From Lepidodermella squamata (Eukaryota; Gastrotricha): a stretch of 64,000 bases of DNA. The notes under the pieces are model-generated. The model had not been told where the DNA came from. It did not search any database and saw only the letters and a list, made by a program, of their open reading frames with translations. The position numbers were made by a program, and so were the translations under genes. Below, in pieces: positions 1 through 11,380 of the stretch; the first letter of the stretch is position 1, and the number at the start of each line of letters is the position of its first letter. Location of the stretch: contig JBLDXI010000066.1 of the NCBI GenBank assembly GCA_047495785.1, positions 711,701 to 775,700 of the forward strand. The letters run 5' to 3'.

Positions 1-3000
1 CATCAATCCGAGTTTATAATCGGAAAATTGAACTTACAGTACAAGACATTTGCTGGTCGCAACTCATCAATTGGCTGGCCTATCAGTGAGCAATTAACAG
101 CTCGAAGGCCGGTGATTAGCCCAGCAATGTCGATGGCAACACAGCCACTTGAGGATTCAATAGCCGGCTCCCCAGGTAGCCAAAATGAGTCATCAACAGC
201 GGCGCCAGACTGCGACCAGAAAAAGTTGCCCTTATTTATATCAAATGCAGCCCCAAGCCAAAAATAACGCCGGGATACGATCTCAGGGGGCGTCGCGAGT
301 TTCAGAGCATCAGCTATCACTGTAAAGACATCCGGGTCTGAGAGTTGGGCGAGTTTCCTATTCCCCCGATTTCGGGCCGAAAACCCATTCACTGCGTCGG
401 CTGAGAAGGAGTAGCAAGTCCCGCCAAGGCTGAGTGCGTTAGACCCGCATTCACTCGTGTTCGCAGTGGATCGAAGCACGCAAGCGTCAACACATCGATC
501 TATGCCGGTCCAAGTCCCATCGACCTGGCAGGTGATGGCGGTTGTATTTAGGCCGGATGAAATGAAAACCCAGTTGGGATCCGAGCACTGGAGGTTTGCT
601 GTAGCGCCTGGGTAGTAGGTCGGCTCCGTACAATCGAAATACATTCGTAGCTGATTTTGCTCTGAAACACTCGGGATAGGGCAAAGGGGTGCTAAAATTA
701 GAGATAAATCAGGACATTTCTTAACAAGTCCAAACATTGCTATGGGAGTGGCTCACAGTAAGCAGCTGGTTTAGCAGCTTGCGAAACATTCAGACGCCTA
801 GTTGTTGGGCTTGAAGCTGAGATTTTGCATGCAGTCTGGTAAGAGCTACTACAGTCGCCCATTTGAAGCTGATTATTAGCATCCAGATAGGTACATTGAT
901 CTAAATTTCTTGGATCAGCAATTGCGGGATGTTAACTCTAAACTTTACTTTCAACACATAGCGGCAAGTCACTCCAACCGGTCGAGTTCATGCAAGCGAT
1001 TTGTTTATTCACAGCTAGGTCCAAGAAGCGAAAATTCCCATCACAACGAATCGTTATGACAGCCTCTGTGTGCGCAAAAACCTTACAAGGCTTCATATTC
1101 AAAAATTTTAAGGCTTACGGTTAAATTTGTTCGAGTTGAAAACTGCATCGATAGTTGGCTTTACCCAAGCGTTGGTGGAATAATTGTAGATTTGGTAGCC
1201 ATTTATCAACAACTGGCGACCGCTGCATTTGGCTCCGGTATTCGGGTTATTCTTACTTTCTGCCTGGCCGTAGTTTGAGGTGCTATCTATATGACAGCCT
1301 GGGTTTAGCGGTCGTTCGCACACGAAAAACCGATTCTTAGTGCAGTTGTCTGCGTACCACAGCCCGTCGATTGAGTTGAAGAAGTAGCACGACCCGGGTT
1401 GTGTTGAGGTTGCAGTCGGGGCTAGGTTGTCATATTTCGTTGGCAATGTAACGTCCTCGTCCGTGTAAGACCACATAGGCCGAGTCATAATGTTGAAGAC
1501 TAGGGAAGAGCGAACATAAACGTAGTCTCAGTAAACAAGGTGGAACAAACTGTTTGGTATTGAATCTCCGGCCACTGAGCACAAAGCGTTGAAGTTAGAT
1601 GTGTTGTAGAGTACCCGGCATGCAGGGTCGTCAGACATTAGCCATATGACCCAAGTCTTGTCTGCTCTTACTCCAAATGACGCGAAATAGTTACCTCTAG
1701 GTGGGTCTATATTGCAGAAATCGAAAACACTGGCATTCGCAAGTACAGCGCTGACAAAGGACGAGTTCGATGGCGAGGATTTGTCATCAGCCCAGAAGAA
1801 ATTCAAGACACTGAGTGGCAATTGCCGGAAAGGCCTCATACTGCCCTCTGGCACAAGCTGCGAGCCATCAGGCCACGCGGTGACTGTGGGAGACAACTGA
1901 AGCAGTGACGGGAATATATACCAGTGTCGACCTCCGGGCGGCACATATGTCGCAAAGCCGAGATTCAGCAGAGTCGACGCAATATAGCTGGCCTTTTCAA
2001 TCACGATTTTATAACTGAAAGCAACAAATTACCAGGGCTTACTTGACTGGCAGTGTCAATGCGCAGCCAGTTTGATGTCGAGTCGTTACAGATCTGCTGA
2101 TAATTTGACAAAAGTGACGTATACCAGACAGATGGTCTGAAACATCTCCCTTCAACGGGCACGTAATCGAGCGGACAATCTATGTCTAAAATCTTACATG
2201 CCTTATTGCTTTCAGGCGATCAATTTTCAGCTTACATTTAGAAACCACGTCTCGCCAAACAGCGGTGTTCGGCTCGATAACTGGCTCTGCCTGGCACAGA
2301 GAAAACGATGGACTGTATTTATTATCTGCGACTGAGTCGATGAGCAAATAAGCTCGATTCCAGTGAGCTACCGCCGGTAGCGAGACTCTCACAGTCTCGT
2401 TAGGCCACGAGTCATTGTAAGCGCTGTTCCCCACGTCAATCGGCATGCCATTGGCCCATTGCAAGTAAAGAGGCGCCAGAACTGGGTCTCGGACGTTGAT
2501 TGTTTGGGTTGCTGTTGCCCGGGAGAACAGGCCTATCGCCAAGCTCCATGTTGCATTGCTAGCTACAGCCTGAATGAAAGTGGCCTGGGCCTTATTCGCC
2601 ACAACGGGGAGAAAACCGCGAGAAAGGTTCGCACACAATTGCGCATGTACATTGTAACGCAGACCACTTGAAACGTAAACTAACCGATAACACGTATCCG
2701 CAGCAGGCACGTAGAAGTAACCATCAGGACATCGAACTGAAATAAACAGGATAACACTTTAGAATCAATGTAATTTAATTGCCCATCTCATGATAAAGTT
2801 GTCATATAAATATGAAAAATGTTTACCTTGCCGATGCACCAAACTTATCCAAAACTTGTCGTACATATCAGTCAAAACACCGAACAACGCAGAGTTTTCG
2901 TCCGCCGTCTCAATGTGGGCCAGGTAACCACCCATGCCGTAACACGTATCCATTGCATACTGCCAAGTACCAATATTTTCCATACCTAGAATATAGCAAA

Positions 3001-6000
3001 TCAACTGGAAGTTCTCAGGCTTTCGCATGGATCAAACCTGGGACCCAGATGCAAGTGTTTTGGAATACGGCCCAGTCGTCAGGGCACGGGCTTGTGCAAA
3101 CGCCAAATGGCTTGCTCTCGCAGATCAGCGAACCCATAGACAGGGAAAAGTCTGTACTGGTGCCTGGGTATGATGTCAACATTCCATCTCGACCGATCCC
3201 TAGGAACCGTTCTGCATTACTCCGCAAGGGGTTCACATATTGGCCGAGTCCAAGCAGGGGAGACAATGGTTCGTCATCAATAGGCCAATATCGCTTGCTG
3301 AAATCAGCCGGATTTCCCATGCTGAAAGTAAGGAAGTTGTTCGTTGGCAACACAGTCCAATTCATGCCATGCCGGTAGAATTCCTTTGTGGCGAAGCACG
3401 ATTTGAATGTTGAACAACCTCGACCTGGCGTGAGCCGTTGTTGACCGATTGCCGCTCGAAAATACCGAGCGAAAAGCATTTCCTCCTTAGAAAAAGAATT
3501 CGTGAAATCAAATTAAGGGGATTTATTGAAAAATGCCTCTGAATTGATGCTAATCGGCCAAGCGGAACCGTGGCGCCACCGGTCACGTGACTCAACATGG
3601 CACCGATAATTAGCCGCGTAGAAATTCAATGGGGTGGCGAAAGAGAAATAAGGTGTAGTAGTGCGGTAACAGCTCGAGCCGAACATAGTCCAGCCATTGG
3701 GGCAAACGCGTGCCATCGTGCTTCGATGCAAATAATTCCGTTCGATGGCGTATTTTGGAGTATCGAACCCGGAGCATTGATCAGTCAACCACATATAGTT
3801 GTCCGATTTACCACTCATGTAAACGCAAGAGGCGTTGTTTTGTGGGTCCAGCATTTCAGCACCGGTTTGCTCTAGGGATTGGCCGCTGTTAGGCTCACGT
3901 AAGTCGGCGTTCCAAACCCAAGATGCCAGCTCACCTTCGGTTAATGAATTATTTGGCTGGAGGCCGAGCCACAGCTTAACGTTTTGGTGCCGGATAAACG
4001 TTGCCCGAATGTGCTGAAGAAAATGTAACTCCAGCCAGGACTCAATACTGATCATCTGCCCGTTATCAATTCTGTTTGCATCTGAATTTCTCAAGGTATT
4101 CCAGTCTCTTGTTGAATCAGTACTCACTAAAAACACCAGAAATGGATACATCGAACTTGGAGATTCAAACCGTCCCTCTGATCCCAGAGAGGCTAAAACA
4201 AAAATTGCTTATCTGTTTCACCCGGAATTACACCGAAAAAAATCAATATATTGTCGGTAAATGTTTCGATTTTTAGGCTTCTTTTTCGTAGTCAATTCCA
4301 ATTTTATGATCACAGACCATGTATATTCTGCTAACCCCCAAGTAAGCAGTAAATTAACCAAGTCAGATTTTTTTGCTTACTTCCGTAACAGTGACCGCCA
4401 AAGTAGAACCAATCCCTGCTCGTGCGCTCGCAAGCAACGGCTACCCCAAGTGGGTATAACGGCACAGGGCTTGGAATGCGGATATCGCAAATGAATGCTG
4501 AAATCAGCCGAGAGCTGCAATTCTGTTGGTACCAAAAGCCATTCCGTGCAGCCATCGCAAGGCAAAGATCGGGTATGATGCCGCTGTTATTGATGTAGGC
4601 TTCGAAGAACGGTGAGTATCCGGGCCAATCCATGTAAATAGTTTCGGCGTTTCTATACCTATGGGTTGATGAGATGAGTATTATGCAAGCTTATTCGATC
4701 CAAATATTATATAGTTAAGGTTATGATTCAGGTAATTCATCCTGATATCAAAAAAGCTCAATGAGTTTATATGAAATTATTTACCACCATGCTTGGTTAC
4801 CCCCAGTCGTGCGGGCGTTGATCCAAGCCCAATTGATGCCATTTTGTAAGAGCCACTGCTGAAGTATCATATTCTGCTCGAAAGTGAAAATCTGCGCGAT
4901 ATTGGCGCCAAATCGCTGGGCGCACTGACCTGCCGCTTCTGCCCACGTCGCGTTGTAATTCGTAACAACTCGATAGCAATGGCCTAATACGTACAGCCAC
5001 CCAGCATAGCATGACGTTTGATTCAGCCACATAGTTCGAAGTGGGGCGTTGAACTGCCGTCGGTAGTTGGCGATGAACGAGTAGTCATCCTCGGTTGCTA
5101 GGGACATTACAGAAGCTCGGCCGACGTTGGCACAGTTGGTCACCGCAGTGCTCATTGTCCCCATGAGCGAGGCTTGGTTATTTGCGCCAATGTACCTATC
5201 CCGTAAATCAATGACTTTCTATTCACTAAACAGCGAGTGAACTCACCACAAGGTTTCGCCACGGCGGATCCAGTTGAAGAACACGTGGGGCCAACTGCCC
5301 CAATAAGTACCGTTGTACCTTGGCGCCAGAGAGCATGATGAGGGTAGGATAGTCACAGTCCCAATACGTGTGTTCGGGTTCATAGCCATAGAATCAGTGA
5401 GATAGGCGAACCCAGAGGTCGTCAAATAGCCGGAAGGAGAGTTAGCAGCAGTCTGGGTAAGACTGAGCAAACGCCCATCCGGCCAGTAAATATGGCCGTG
5501 TATGTTAGAAAGGGTTGGGCCGTAGTAAACTCCAGGCATCATTGTCGAAAGGCTAAGGTATGAATCACGGCCTTCTAGCGACACCCCGGCGAATTCGGTT
5601 AATGTAGGCGGGCGTGGCGAGGAAGTTGTGATTCGAAGGCAAGCCGATGAACCATCCGGAGCTGTAATTTGGGCCGAGCCTCTAGAGCAGCAAGATTGCC
5701 TATGCTCACAGATGCTTGTGAGGTTTTCGGTGCAAAGGCCTAACGTGGTTTTCTGAAGCTGGGCCGAGAAGCGAACGCAATATATTATATCCGGGACAGA
5801 TGAATATGATGCGAACGCGAAGCTGTTATTGCCATCGAGCGGAACTGTGACTATGCGGTTCCTCACGTCCACCACTGTGGCAATTCATTAAACTCTGAAA
5901 AAGAAAATCGAAACAACTCACGTGGGCCCCACATGTAGGTGACGCCAACCGGTGCGGGGGTTATGGCCGGGGTGTAGTAGCCGAGATGGAGGTCACTAGT

Positions 6001-7457
6001 AATACGAGCCCGTTTAACTGCCGCGATTATCAGTGCCCAAGCCATGTCGTTCAAATTAAAGTTGATCGGACTTGCGAGTACTGCGCCTTGAGCTTCACAT
6101 GCAAGTTGAGCCTCAAAGAAACTCGTCGATCTGTTGTTCACCGTATAAATGGCTCTAGCATCCGCCAAAGCATCGCAATCATTTACTGCAATTTCAATGG
6201 CTAAAATCGGTCGAAAATAGGTTTCACATCAACTTACGAGTTGCTGGAATGTAAGACCGTTTTCTGACCATCATTCGAACTTCGGTAATTCGATCCGTGT
6301 AGTTCGTGACTTGCAGGGCAGTTCCGATCGAACTGGCGCAAGTGCCATCCCACCATCCTGTTGTAGCCGAGCCGCAATTCGGTAGCGGAGCGTCCGAGGT
6401 CGCGAAAGCCCCGCATGCAGTGATCGACCCTCCCGTGCAGTTGAACAACGGCGGCAGGCCACTTGGGTTGCAGATCAGATTCATTGTTCCTCCGTTCGGA
6501 GGCGAGATGGCGTAACGGTCCCCAGGCGATCCAATGACAAAGTTGTCGAACATTTGCCAGGAGTAACGACCAACACTGTCTGTTATCTCGACTACAAGGC
6601 TGAATCCAGGCTGCCCAGCTAGGTAGAACAGCTTGTCATTTCCGAGCCAAAAATTTCCGGATAGCTGGCCGAAACCGGCTTTGTAGTCAGCCCAGGGTCT
6701 TTCGAATGAAACAGGGCTTGAGCTAAGAGTTGATCGTTTCATGATAACTGTCCAACCTCCGCCTGTTTCAAAATCAAGGTTTGAACAACTTGGAAAGGAG
6801 GTTGATATCCTTACCGAATTTATCCATCTCGCAAGGGACAGGGAAAGCCGATGCCATGGTGTTTGGCTGGATCTGGTACGTTCCACTTGGCGAAGCTCCA
6901 TTCGCAAGTAGAATCTGTTCACAGTCCGGCGGAGCTGAAACCGTGCATGCTGGAAGGACTGAAATAGGAACAAAACTATTTTCATCATTTTATTCAAATT
7001 ATTATAGTTTTTTTCTGAATTGAATCCCTGATTCTCAAAGCAATTTGGAACCTTCAAAAATTCTCTCAGATATTCGCTATAATCTGACTGAAATTTCGAA
7101 TTTTTGTGAATTTCCAAAATAATTGACGTTCTAAGGAAAGTTTTTGGTAACTTCGAAGCTCGGGTCTCCAATTTAATACTTGAACCATGAAGTTAGTACG
7201 TTCCGTTAGCATGGTTTAGAGAATTTGGTTGAAATTAGGGCAAATTCTCATTTTCCTATCTTTGAGAAATAAGACTTATGTTTTAAAGGTTTCCTAGAAT
7301 CAACTGTTTTGTTAAGAAATTGCATACCTATTTCCACTTCCAGAGCCATAATAAGCATAAAAGAGTGAATTGCCCGCCTAAGCAGGCCAAAATCACTCAT
7401 TTTTCTATTCAGAACTGCAGGAACTTTGAGTATTAGCTTGAAGCAAACAAATGGCAT
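1..7457 (-). CDS. Giant mosaic protein: fibrinogen-related domain, about ten C-type lectin-like domains, sushi module (3' end beyond window)
   Basis: Seen: a chain of minus-strand coding blocks joined by short GT-AG introns with matching phases: 6814-6763 (52 nt), 5921-5875 (47 nt), 5246-5196 (51 nt) and 4784-4659 (126 nt), among others. A plausible first exon, 7457-7328 (Met at 7457 or 7400), carries a hydrophobic signal-like stretch and joins in phase to an exon starting at 6958. Order from the N-terminus: signal, fibrinogen C-terminal domain, serial C-type lectin-like domains (CTLDs), then sushi plus another CTLD at the left edge. Known: CTLD and fibrinogen-related proteins are secreted or surface recognition molecules. 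Inferred: one adhesion or immune-type protein of more than 2000 residues. No stop, start or promoter between blocks suggests several genes, but adjacent genes cannot be excluded. Some exon joins (about 3500-3620 and 1490-2190) were not resolved. Confidence 0.75.
3..737 (-). other. Sushi/CCP module followed by a CTLD, cut by the window edge
   Basis: The translated block begins after an acceptor-like site near 737. It shows a sushi-type pattern (CP...FDC...GATANLQC...ITCQVDGTW...C) and then a CTLD with CYSF, a YFWLGAAFD core and a WLPGEP segment. WLPGEP is the closest thing in the whole protein to the classical EPN-type sugar-binding loop. The reading frame runs off the left edge, so the C-terminus of the protein is not seen. 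Confidence 0.65.
740..6200 (-). other. Tandem C-type lectin-like domain blocks
   Basis: Repeated CTLD hallmarks are visible on the minus strand: an entry motif with W-x-x-F/Y-x-x-x-CY (for example around 5010, 4400, 3690, 3100, 2700 and 2150), a middle FWLG/LWLGL-type core (about 3950), and exit segments of the form W-x-x-x-x-C...FVCE or ICE (about 5700, 4480, 3120 and 1320). I count about nine domains here. The canonical EPN or QPD calcium/sugar triads are largely missing, so many may be CTLDs without classical sugar binding. Sequence identity between domains is low, so this is an old array and not a recent amplification. Confidence 0.7.
6238..6958 (-). other. Fibrinogen-related domain (FReD) exons
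   Basis: Two exons (6958-6815 and 6762-6238) joined by a 52-nt intron. The first ends in the typical FReD entry (Cys, then SGxYxI-like text, then a CEMD-type motif); the second opens with GGGWTVI and continues through FERPWADYKAGFG and WLGNDKLFYL. The C-terminal half keeps the CGAFAT...C and GWWDG segments, but the usual calcium-loop DxD and the NLNG signature are degenerate. It is the N-terminal module of the protein, a less usual placement, since in most proteins the FReD is C-terminal. Recognition is confident; ligand unknown. Confidence 0.85.
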
Positions 7458-7796
7458 TAGTTTTGTTCTTGCATCGGAATAATTTAGCGATTTTTGTTTT
7501 GCCTGTGTTGTGTAGATGTGTTCTGAGTTACAGCTTATAGCAACCGGTCACAGATGGCACGTCAATCACTCTGAAAATCGAATTCATCGCTGTTCGATAC
7601 AAACAGATTGGAACGAATGAAGTTCAAAATACAGATTTATTCAGTAAAAGCTAGACGATACATTAGCATCCACGGAAAATTATGCAGAAATAGGAAAAAT
7701 TTACTATTCAATTTGAAACTTCAAAATCCTAAATTTTCAGAATTTATAACAAAATGGCAGTCATAAATTGTATGAAAAATTCTTATGTCAATTATT
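7458..7796. other. Short AT-rich intergenic region
   Basis: Lies between the presumed first exon of the lectin gene and the end of the first EF-hand gene. It should hold the lectin-gene promoter and the EF-hand 3' UTR. No clear TATA box, repeat or RNA gene was recognised. Confidence 0.3.
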
Positions 7797-8093
7797 TCAC
7801 TTGGGCAGCTCTCGGTGGATGTGGTGAACAGCCTCGGCAAATTCTGAAAAAAAATTCAAAAATTAATTAAAATTTCATGGAAAAAATATGAATAAATTCT
7901 CACCTTTAAAATCGATGCTGCCGTTATGGTTTTGGTCAACCTTAAGCCAGACAGCGTCGATGAGCGGCTCTGGAGCCGGGCGGCCCAGAGCCTCGCTAAC
8001 CGCCACAGCGAATTCCAGCTTGGAAATGCGCCCGGATTTGTTCTTATCCGCAGCATCGAACGCTTTCTTAACTTCAATGGGCGACGGGTTCAT
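7797..8093 (-). CDS. Small two-EF-hand calcium-binding protein, copy 1
   Basis: Two exons: 8093-7904 and 7843-7797, with a 60-nt intron (7903-7844, GTGAG...TTTCAG). About 79 residues. EF-hand 1 loop begins DKNKSGRISKLE; EF-hand 2 loop begins DQNHNGSIDFK and its last residue, the position-12 Glu, is supplied by the second exon (phase-1 join). Both loops keep the 1, 3, 5 and 12 ligands, so calcium binding is likely. The Met at 8093 is chosen because it precedes the conserved helix shared with the two neighbours; an upstream in-frame Met at 8117 is possible. Small cytosolic sensor or buffer; the target is unknown. It is one of three tandem paralogues with the same intron position. Confidence 0.8.
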
Positions 8094-8517
8094 CCTTAGT
8101 TTAAAATTTACGAACAATTATAAAAGAATAATTTTTGACGATATGATCACTCGGTCGTATTAACTCGGGTTTTTATATGGCTGGCTGATCCAGGTGTCGA
8201 TGGCGGAAATTCACCAATTATCGGCGGTGTTATTTGCTCAAAAAATACAGGTCCAATTTAGTATGCCACGCTACAGCCTTTACCTATATTGATTATCAGG
8301 TCAATATACAGGAAAAAATACAGGTTAATGAAACGGTAAGTGCGATTTATTTTTTTCTGTTCGACGATATATATACGATGATGCAGGAAATTAAAAGACA
8401 AATAAATTATTAAAATAACATTGACTAGAAAAAAATTAAATAGAGCCTATAATATAAATTATGGTGGTATGAACGAAAAAAATTATTTCAAGTCAATTTT
8501 TTTAATTTTAGTCCTTT

Positions 8518-8814
8518 TCATTTACGCTTGGCTTGCACCATATATGCTGAAGCCAATTGGCAAAATTCTGAAAAAAAAATTAAAAATTAAAAAAAATTTA
8601 TTAGAAAAAATGAGAATTTACCTGGGAAATCGATTGATCCGTCGTTATTTTTGTCCACCTTGCACCATAATTGATCGATAGCCTCTTCGGGCGCAGCGTG
8701 GCCCGAAATTTCCGAGATGGCCTTCTGAAATTCAGCTTTCGAAACTCGGCCGTTTCGATTCGTATCCATTTTATCGAAAACAACTCGCAGGGCAGCTGGG
8801 TTGGTCCGTTCCAT
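8518..8814 (-). CDS. Small two-EF-hand calcium-binding protein, copy 2
   Basis: Exons 8814-8622 and 8567-8518, with a 54-nt intron (8621-8568) at exactly the same place as in copy 1, inside the codon for position 12 of EF-hand 2. The loops read DTNRNGRVSKAE and DKNNDGSIDFPE, both intact. The C-terminal tail is short and basic and ends in KRK. The start at 8814 aligns with the paralogues; an in-frame Met exists at 8841. Tandem duplicate of the gene at 7797-8093, with clear divergence in the helices. Confidence 0.8.
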
Positions 8815-8841
8815 GGTTTTTGTCGAAAAAAATGCTTGCAA

Positions 8842-9306
8842 AAAAATATTCTAGAACATTTTAATATTATATATAGATACAAAAAAATAATTGTTTTATT
8901 TGCATATAATTATGCATGGGGTTTTAATTTATAATGGGGCGAAAAATAAGTACAAAATTTGCATGCTGTTATGCTGTTGTGCCAAAAGCAGAAACAAATG
9001 TGTTCTATTATTATTATTATTGCAGGAGACCCACGCTTTTGTTGTTTTTTATTACGGCAGACGCGTGGGTTTGGGGCGTATTTCCCGTTTGCGCGCAGTC
9101 GAGCTTTCCTAATGTTTCGCCATCATCATAGACTCAACGGCTTTGATCATGTGACAAAATTCTACAAAGGTTGACAAAAACAAAAACAAATCAGAAATTA
9201 CTCTACATTTCCGTGCTATTCAAGGCAGTGCTCTGTTTTCGTGACTTGAACAATACCCTATGGCGCTATTACTTATATTTCTTGAAATTGCGCCAAAAGT
9301 AGAACA
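8842..9306. other. Intergenic region between EF-hand copies 2 and 3
   Basis: AT-rich, with a short TTA/TAT microsatellite near 9008-9024. No coding signal on either strand that resembles the flanking genes. It presumably holds the promoter of copy 2. Confidence 0.3.
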
Positions 9307-9543
9307 TTAAAGTGTGGAATAACAAAAAGGTTTAAACTTGAAAAAATGACCTTCGAAATCGACGGTTCCATTGCTGTTGCTATCAGCCTCGTTCCAGACG
9401 CGGTCGACGACATGTTGCGGCGGTAGTTCTTTCGTTACCTCAACAATAGCGAGTTGAAATTCTGTTTTCGAAATTTTGCCGCTTTTATTCTTGTCGAACG
9501 AATCGAAAGCTATTTTCAGCTGCGAAGACGAGAGTTTAGACAT
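9307..9543 (-). CDS. Small two-EF-hand protein, copy 3, with divergent 3' end
   Basis: Met at 9543; EF-hand 1 loop DKNKSGKISKTE is intact. EF-hand 2 (DSNSNGTVDFE) is intact up to the point where the other copies splice. Here the donor has become GTCATT, and the only phase-compatible acceptor I find (about 60 nt downstream) adds just two residues before a stop. Unspliced, the frame runs on through GHFFKFKPFCYSTL to a stop at 9307. So the gene either lost its intron, replacing the conserved tail and the position-12 Glu with Gly, or is decaying. The N-terminal two-thirds is clearly homologous to copies 1 and 2. Confidence 0.6.
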   Translation of the reverse strand: MSKLSSSQLKIAFDSFDKNKSGKISKTEFQLAIVEVTKELPPQHVVDRVWNEADSNSNGTVDFEGHFFKFKPFCYSTL

Positions 9544-10276
9544 TATTTTTATAATGCGTAAAAAAAATTAAATTAAAATGAACGAAATTCAGTGCAAATA
9601 AAATTATTGTTTCAATCGTTTTTTTCTCCATCCAACGCCGCTGATCAAATAGAGTAATAATTTCCTTTTTTGTTTTCTTAGCCACGTCGTCTTAGGTGGC
9701 GCATGGAGGTAATAAAATTTCGCCTTGTTGTGTGTGTGCGCCAATTTTTTTTCCAATGCGCCACAATCACTGGGCGGATGCCAGCCTAATTATACCTTTT
9801 CAGGTCGCGACCTACTTAACGCCAGACGTGTAATCTGAGAGTGAAAATCGCACCTAAAATGGCATTGAATTCCTAACCCATAAATGCAAAAAAAATTAAG
9901 ACGGATTTTTTTTCTAATTTTTTTTCCATTTTATCGATTTTTTTCTCGAGTGCGTATTTTCACTTGATATGTGAATGATGATAATAAAAAGTGTCACTTG
10001 ATAGAATAAAATTCGATTATTCATATCTATAGTTTTATAGTTGATTGCCCGGACAAGAAAGAGGCCGCATCTAATAAATCTCAAAATTGAATTAAGTGGT
10101 GCATTAACGCGCGTGTGGGACACATCAAAGCAATAAAATAAAATCGATCAACCTCTTCAACGCTGAGATGATTGCTAAAATAAATTATTGGTCCTTCCAC
10201 TCAACAACCAAAAAAGCGAAGTGAATTTCGAAAAAAGTGGCTTCGAAATTTCAAATATTCTCGAATTTTCCTATAA
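9544..10276. other. Divergent intergenic region
   Basis: About 730 bp between EF-hand copy 3 (minus) and a membrane-protein gene (plus), so it must contain two divergent promoters. AT-rich, with oligo-T/oligo-A tracts. No unambiguous TATA box, repeat or RNA gene recognised. Confidence 0.3.
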
Positions 10277-11380
10277 TTGAAAATGATCGACATTTCGTTG
10301 CTTTTGATTTTTCTAAACTGTTCATCTTCGATCGCGAATGTCATTTTCAGTTGTTGGTGGGCTTTCGGTTATTTTGACGCGTCAACCTGCCTAAACGAGT
10401 GTTTCTTCAACACGAAACGCAACGCCCTCAAATTCTGGGCCTACCACCCGATTTATAACCCAGCTTCAGACAGCGCCTTGACCGAATGCAAAATACCTTG
10501 CCTCGACGCAGTTAAACCCACCTTAATGTCGAATTTCGCCGCAATTCTTCACCTATCAATCGTATTCGTAGTTTCGAGCAAATCGAAATTTCCTGAAAAA
10601 TCGGATAAAATGCTACGAAAATTCCTGAATATTACAGGAATAAGTCTGTTAGTCCTACAATTAGCCGCCTACGTCATGGCTAGAATTAACTGGACAGCCA
10701 ACGAAATTTCTGGAACTTTTGTCGAAAATTGGGTTCGAATTTTCCCGGATAAGGAACAGCCGATACTGGATATGGACGAAATTTTTCAAGCTGCTATGAT
10801 AACTACAACAATCGCGATAACATTTCACAGTCTAAGAGCTGTTGGGATTAATTCGAAGAAAAACGAACAAGACGCAGCCGTGAATCAACCGCAAAATCTC
10901 AAGTTTATTCTAAAACCTGAATTTTTACATAATTTATGCGCAGTTTTGACGTTGAAATTCTTTTTTTGCCTAATTTCAGCCGCGACTTGCATGGCATTAT
11001 CATTTGCCTGGTTTGTATCGCTTTACGGCTTGGTCGATCTTGGCCCTTTTACCCTAAATCTTTCATTGAGCAGGCAAATTTACAGTCGATTGGCGTTTTT
11101 TCTTGCGCATATGATGATTTTGAGTCTGGCATCGCCAATTTCGGTGTTTTACGCCGCCTTCTCGCAGGTTAGGTCAACGTTTTTGTTGTACGCCATCGAT
11201 TTTATTGTTCTGGCGTGTTTTACCGCCTATGTAATTATTGATCCGCTGTCGACTGGTGAGCAAATGATGTGCTACGACGCTGTGATGGGCGGTTTTAATT
11301 TGCTTATGCTTATCATCGATTTTGCGCTACATTCTTTTCCGGATATTCATCGCGGCAGCCGATCAATATTGGACTATTAA
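10277..11380 (+). CDS. Multi-pass membrane protein of an unrecognised family, member A1
   Basis: A single long exon of 367 residues. I count about eight hydrophobic segments. The N-terminal segment ends in a conserved WWAFGYFDASTCLNEC signature (here with a leading CWW), followed by a probable extracellular loop with a second cysteine pair (ECKIPC). Near the C-terminus is a second family signature, GGFNLLMLIIDFALHSFP. Paralogues with both signatures occur at 15119, 19712, 23685 and 25171 (divergent). I do not recognise the family. It lacks DRY and NPxxY motifs, so calling it a GPCR is not justified. Start chosen because MKM plus a hydrophobic stretch matches the paralogue at 19712. Role inferred only as an integral membrane protein, perhaps a receptor or transporter. 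Confidence 0.8.
   Translation: MKMIDISLLLIFLNCSSSIANVIFSCWWAFGYFDASTCLNECFFNTKRNALKFWAYHPIYNPASDSALTECKIPCLDAVKPTLMSNFAAILHLSIVFVVSSKSKFPEKSDKMLRKFLNITGISLLVLQLAAYVMARINWTANEISGTFVENWVRIFPDKEQPILDMDEIFQAAMITTTIAITFHSLRAVGINSKKNEQDAAVNQPQNLKFILKPEFLHNLCAVLTLKFFFCLISAATCMALSFAWFVSLYGLVDLGPFTLNLSLSRQIYSRLAFFLAHMMILSLASPISVFYAAFSQVRSTFLLYAIDFIVLACFTAYVIIDPLSTGEQMMCYDAVMGGFNLLMLIIDFALHSFPDIHRGSRSILDY

Noticed and set aside
5895-5921. 27-nt intron (GTGAG...TTTCAG) in the lectin gene
   Set aside because: It breaks the frame; using the next acceptor gives a 47-nt intron that joins two CTLD halves in phase.
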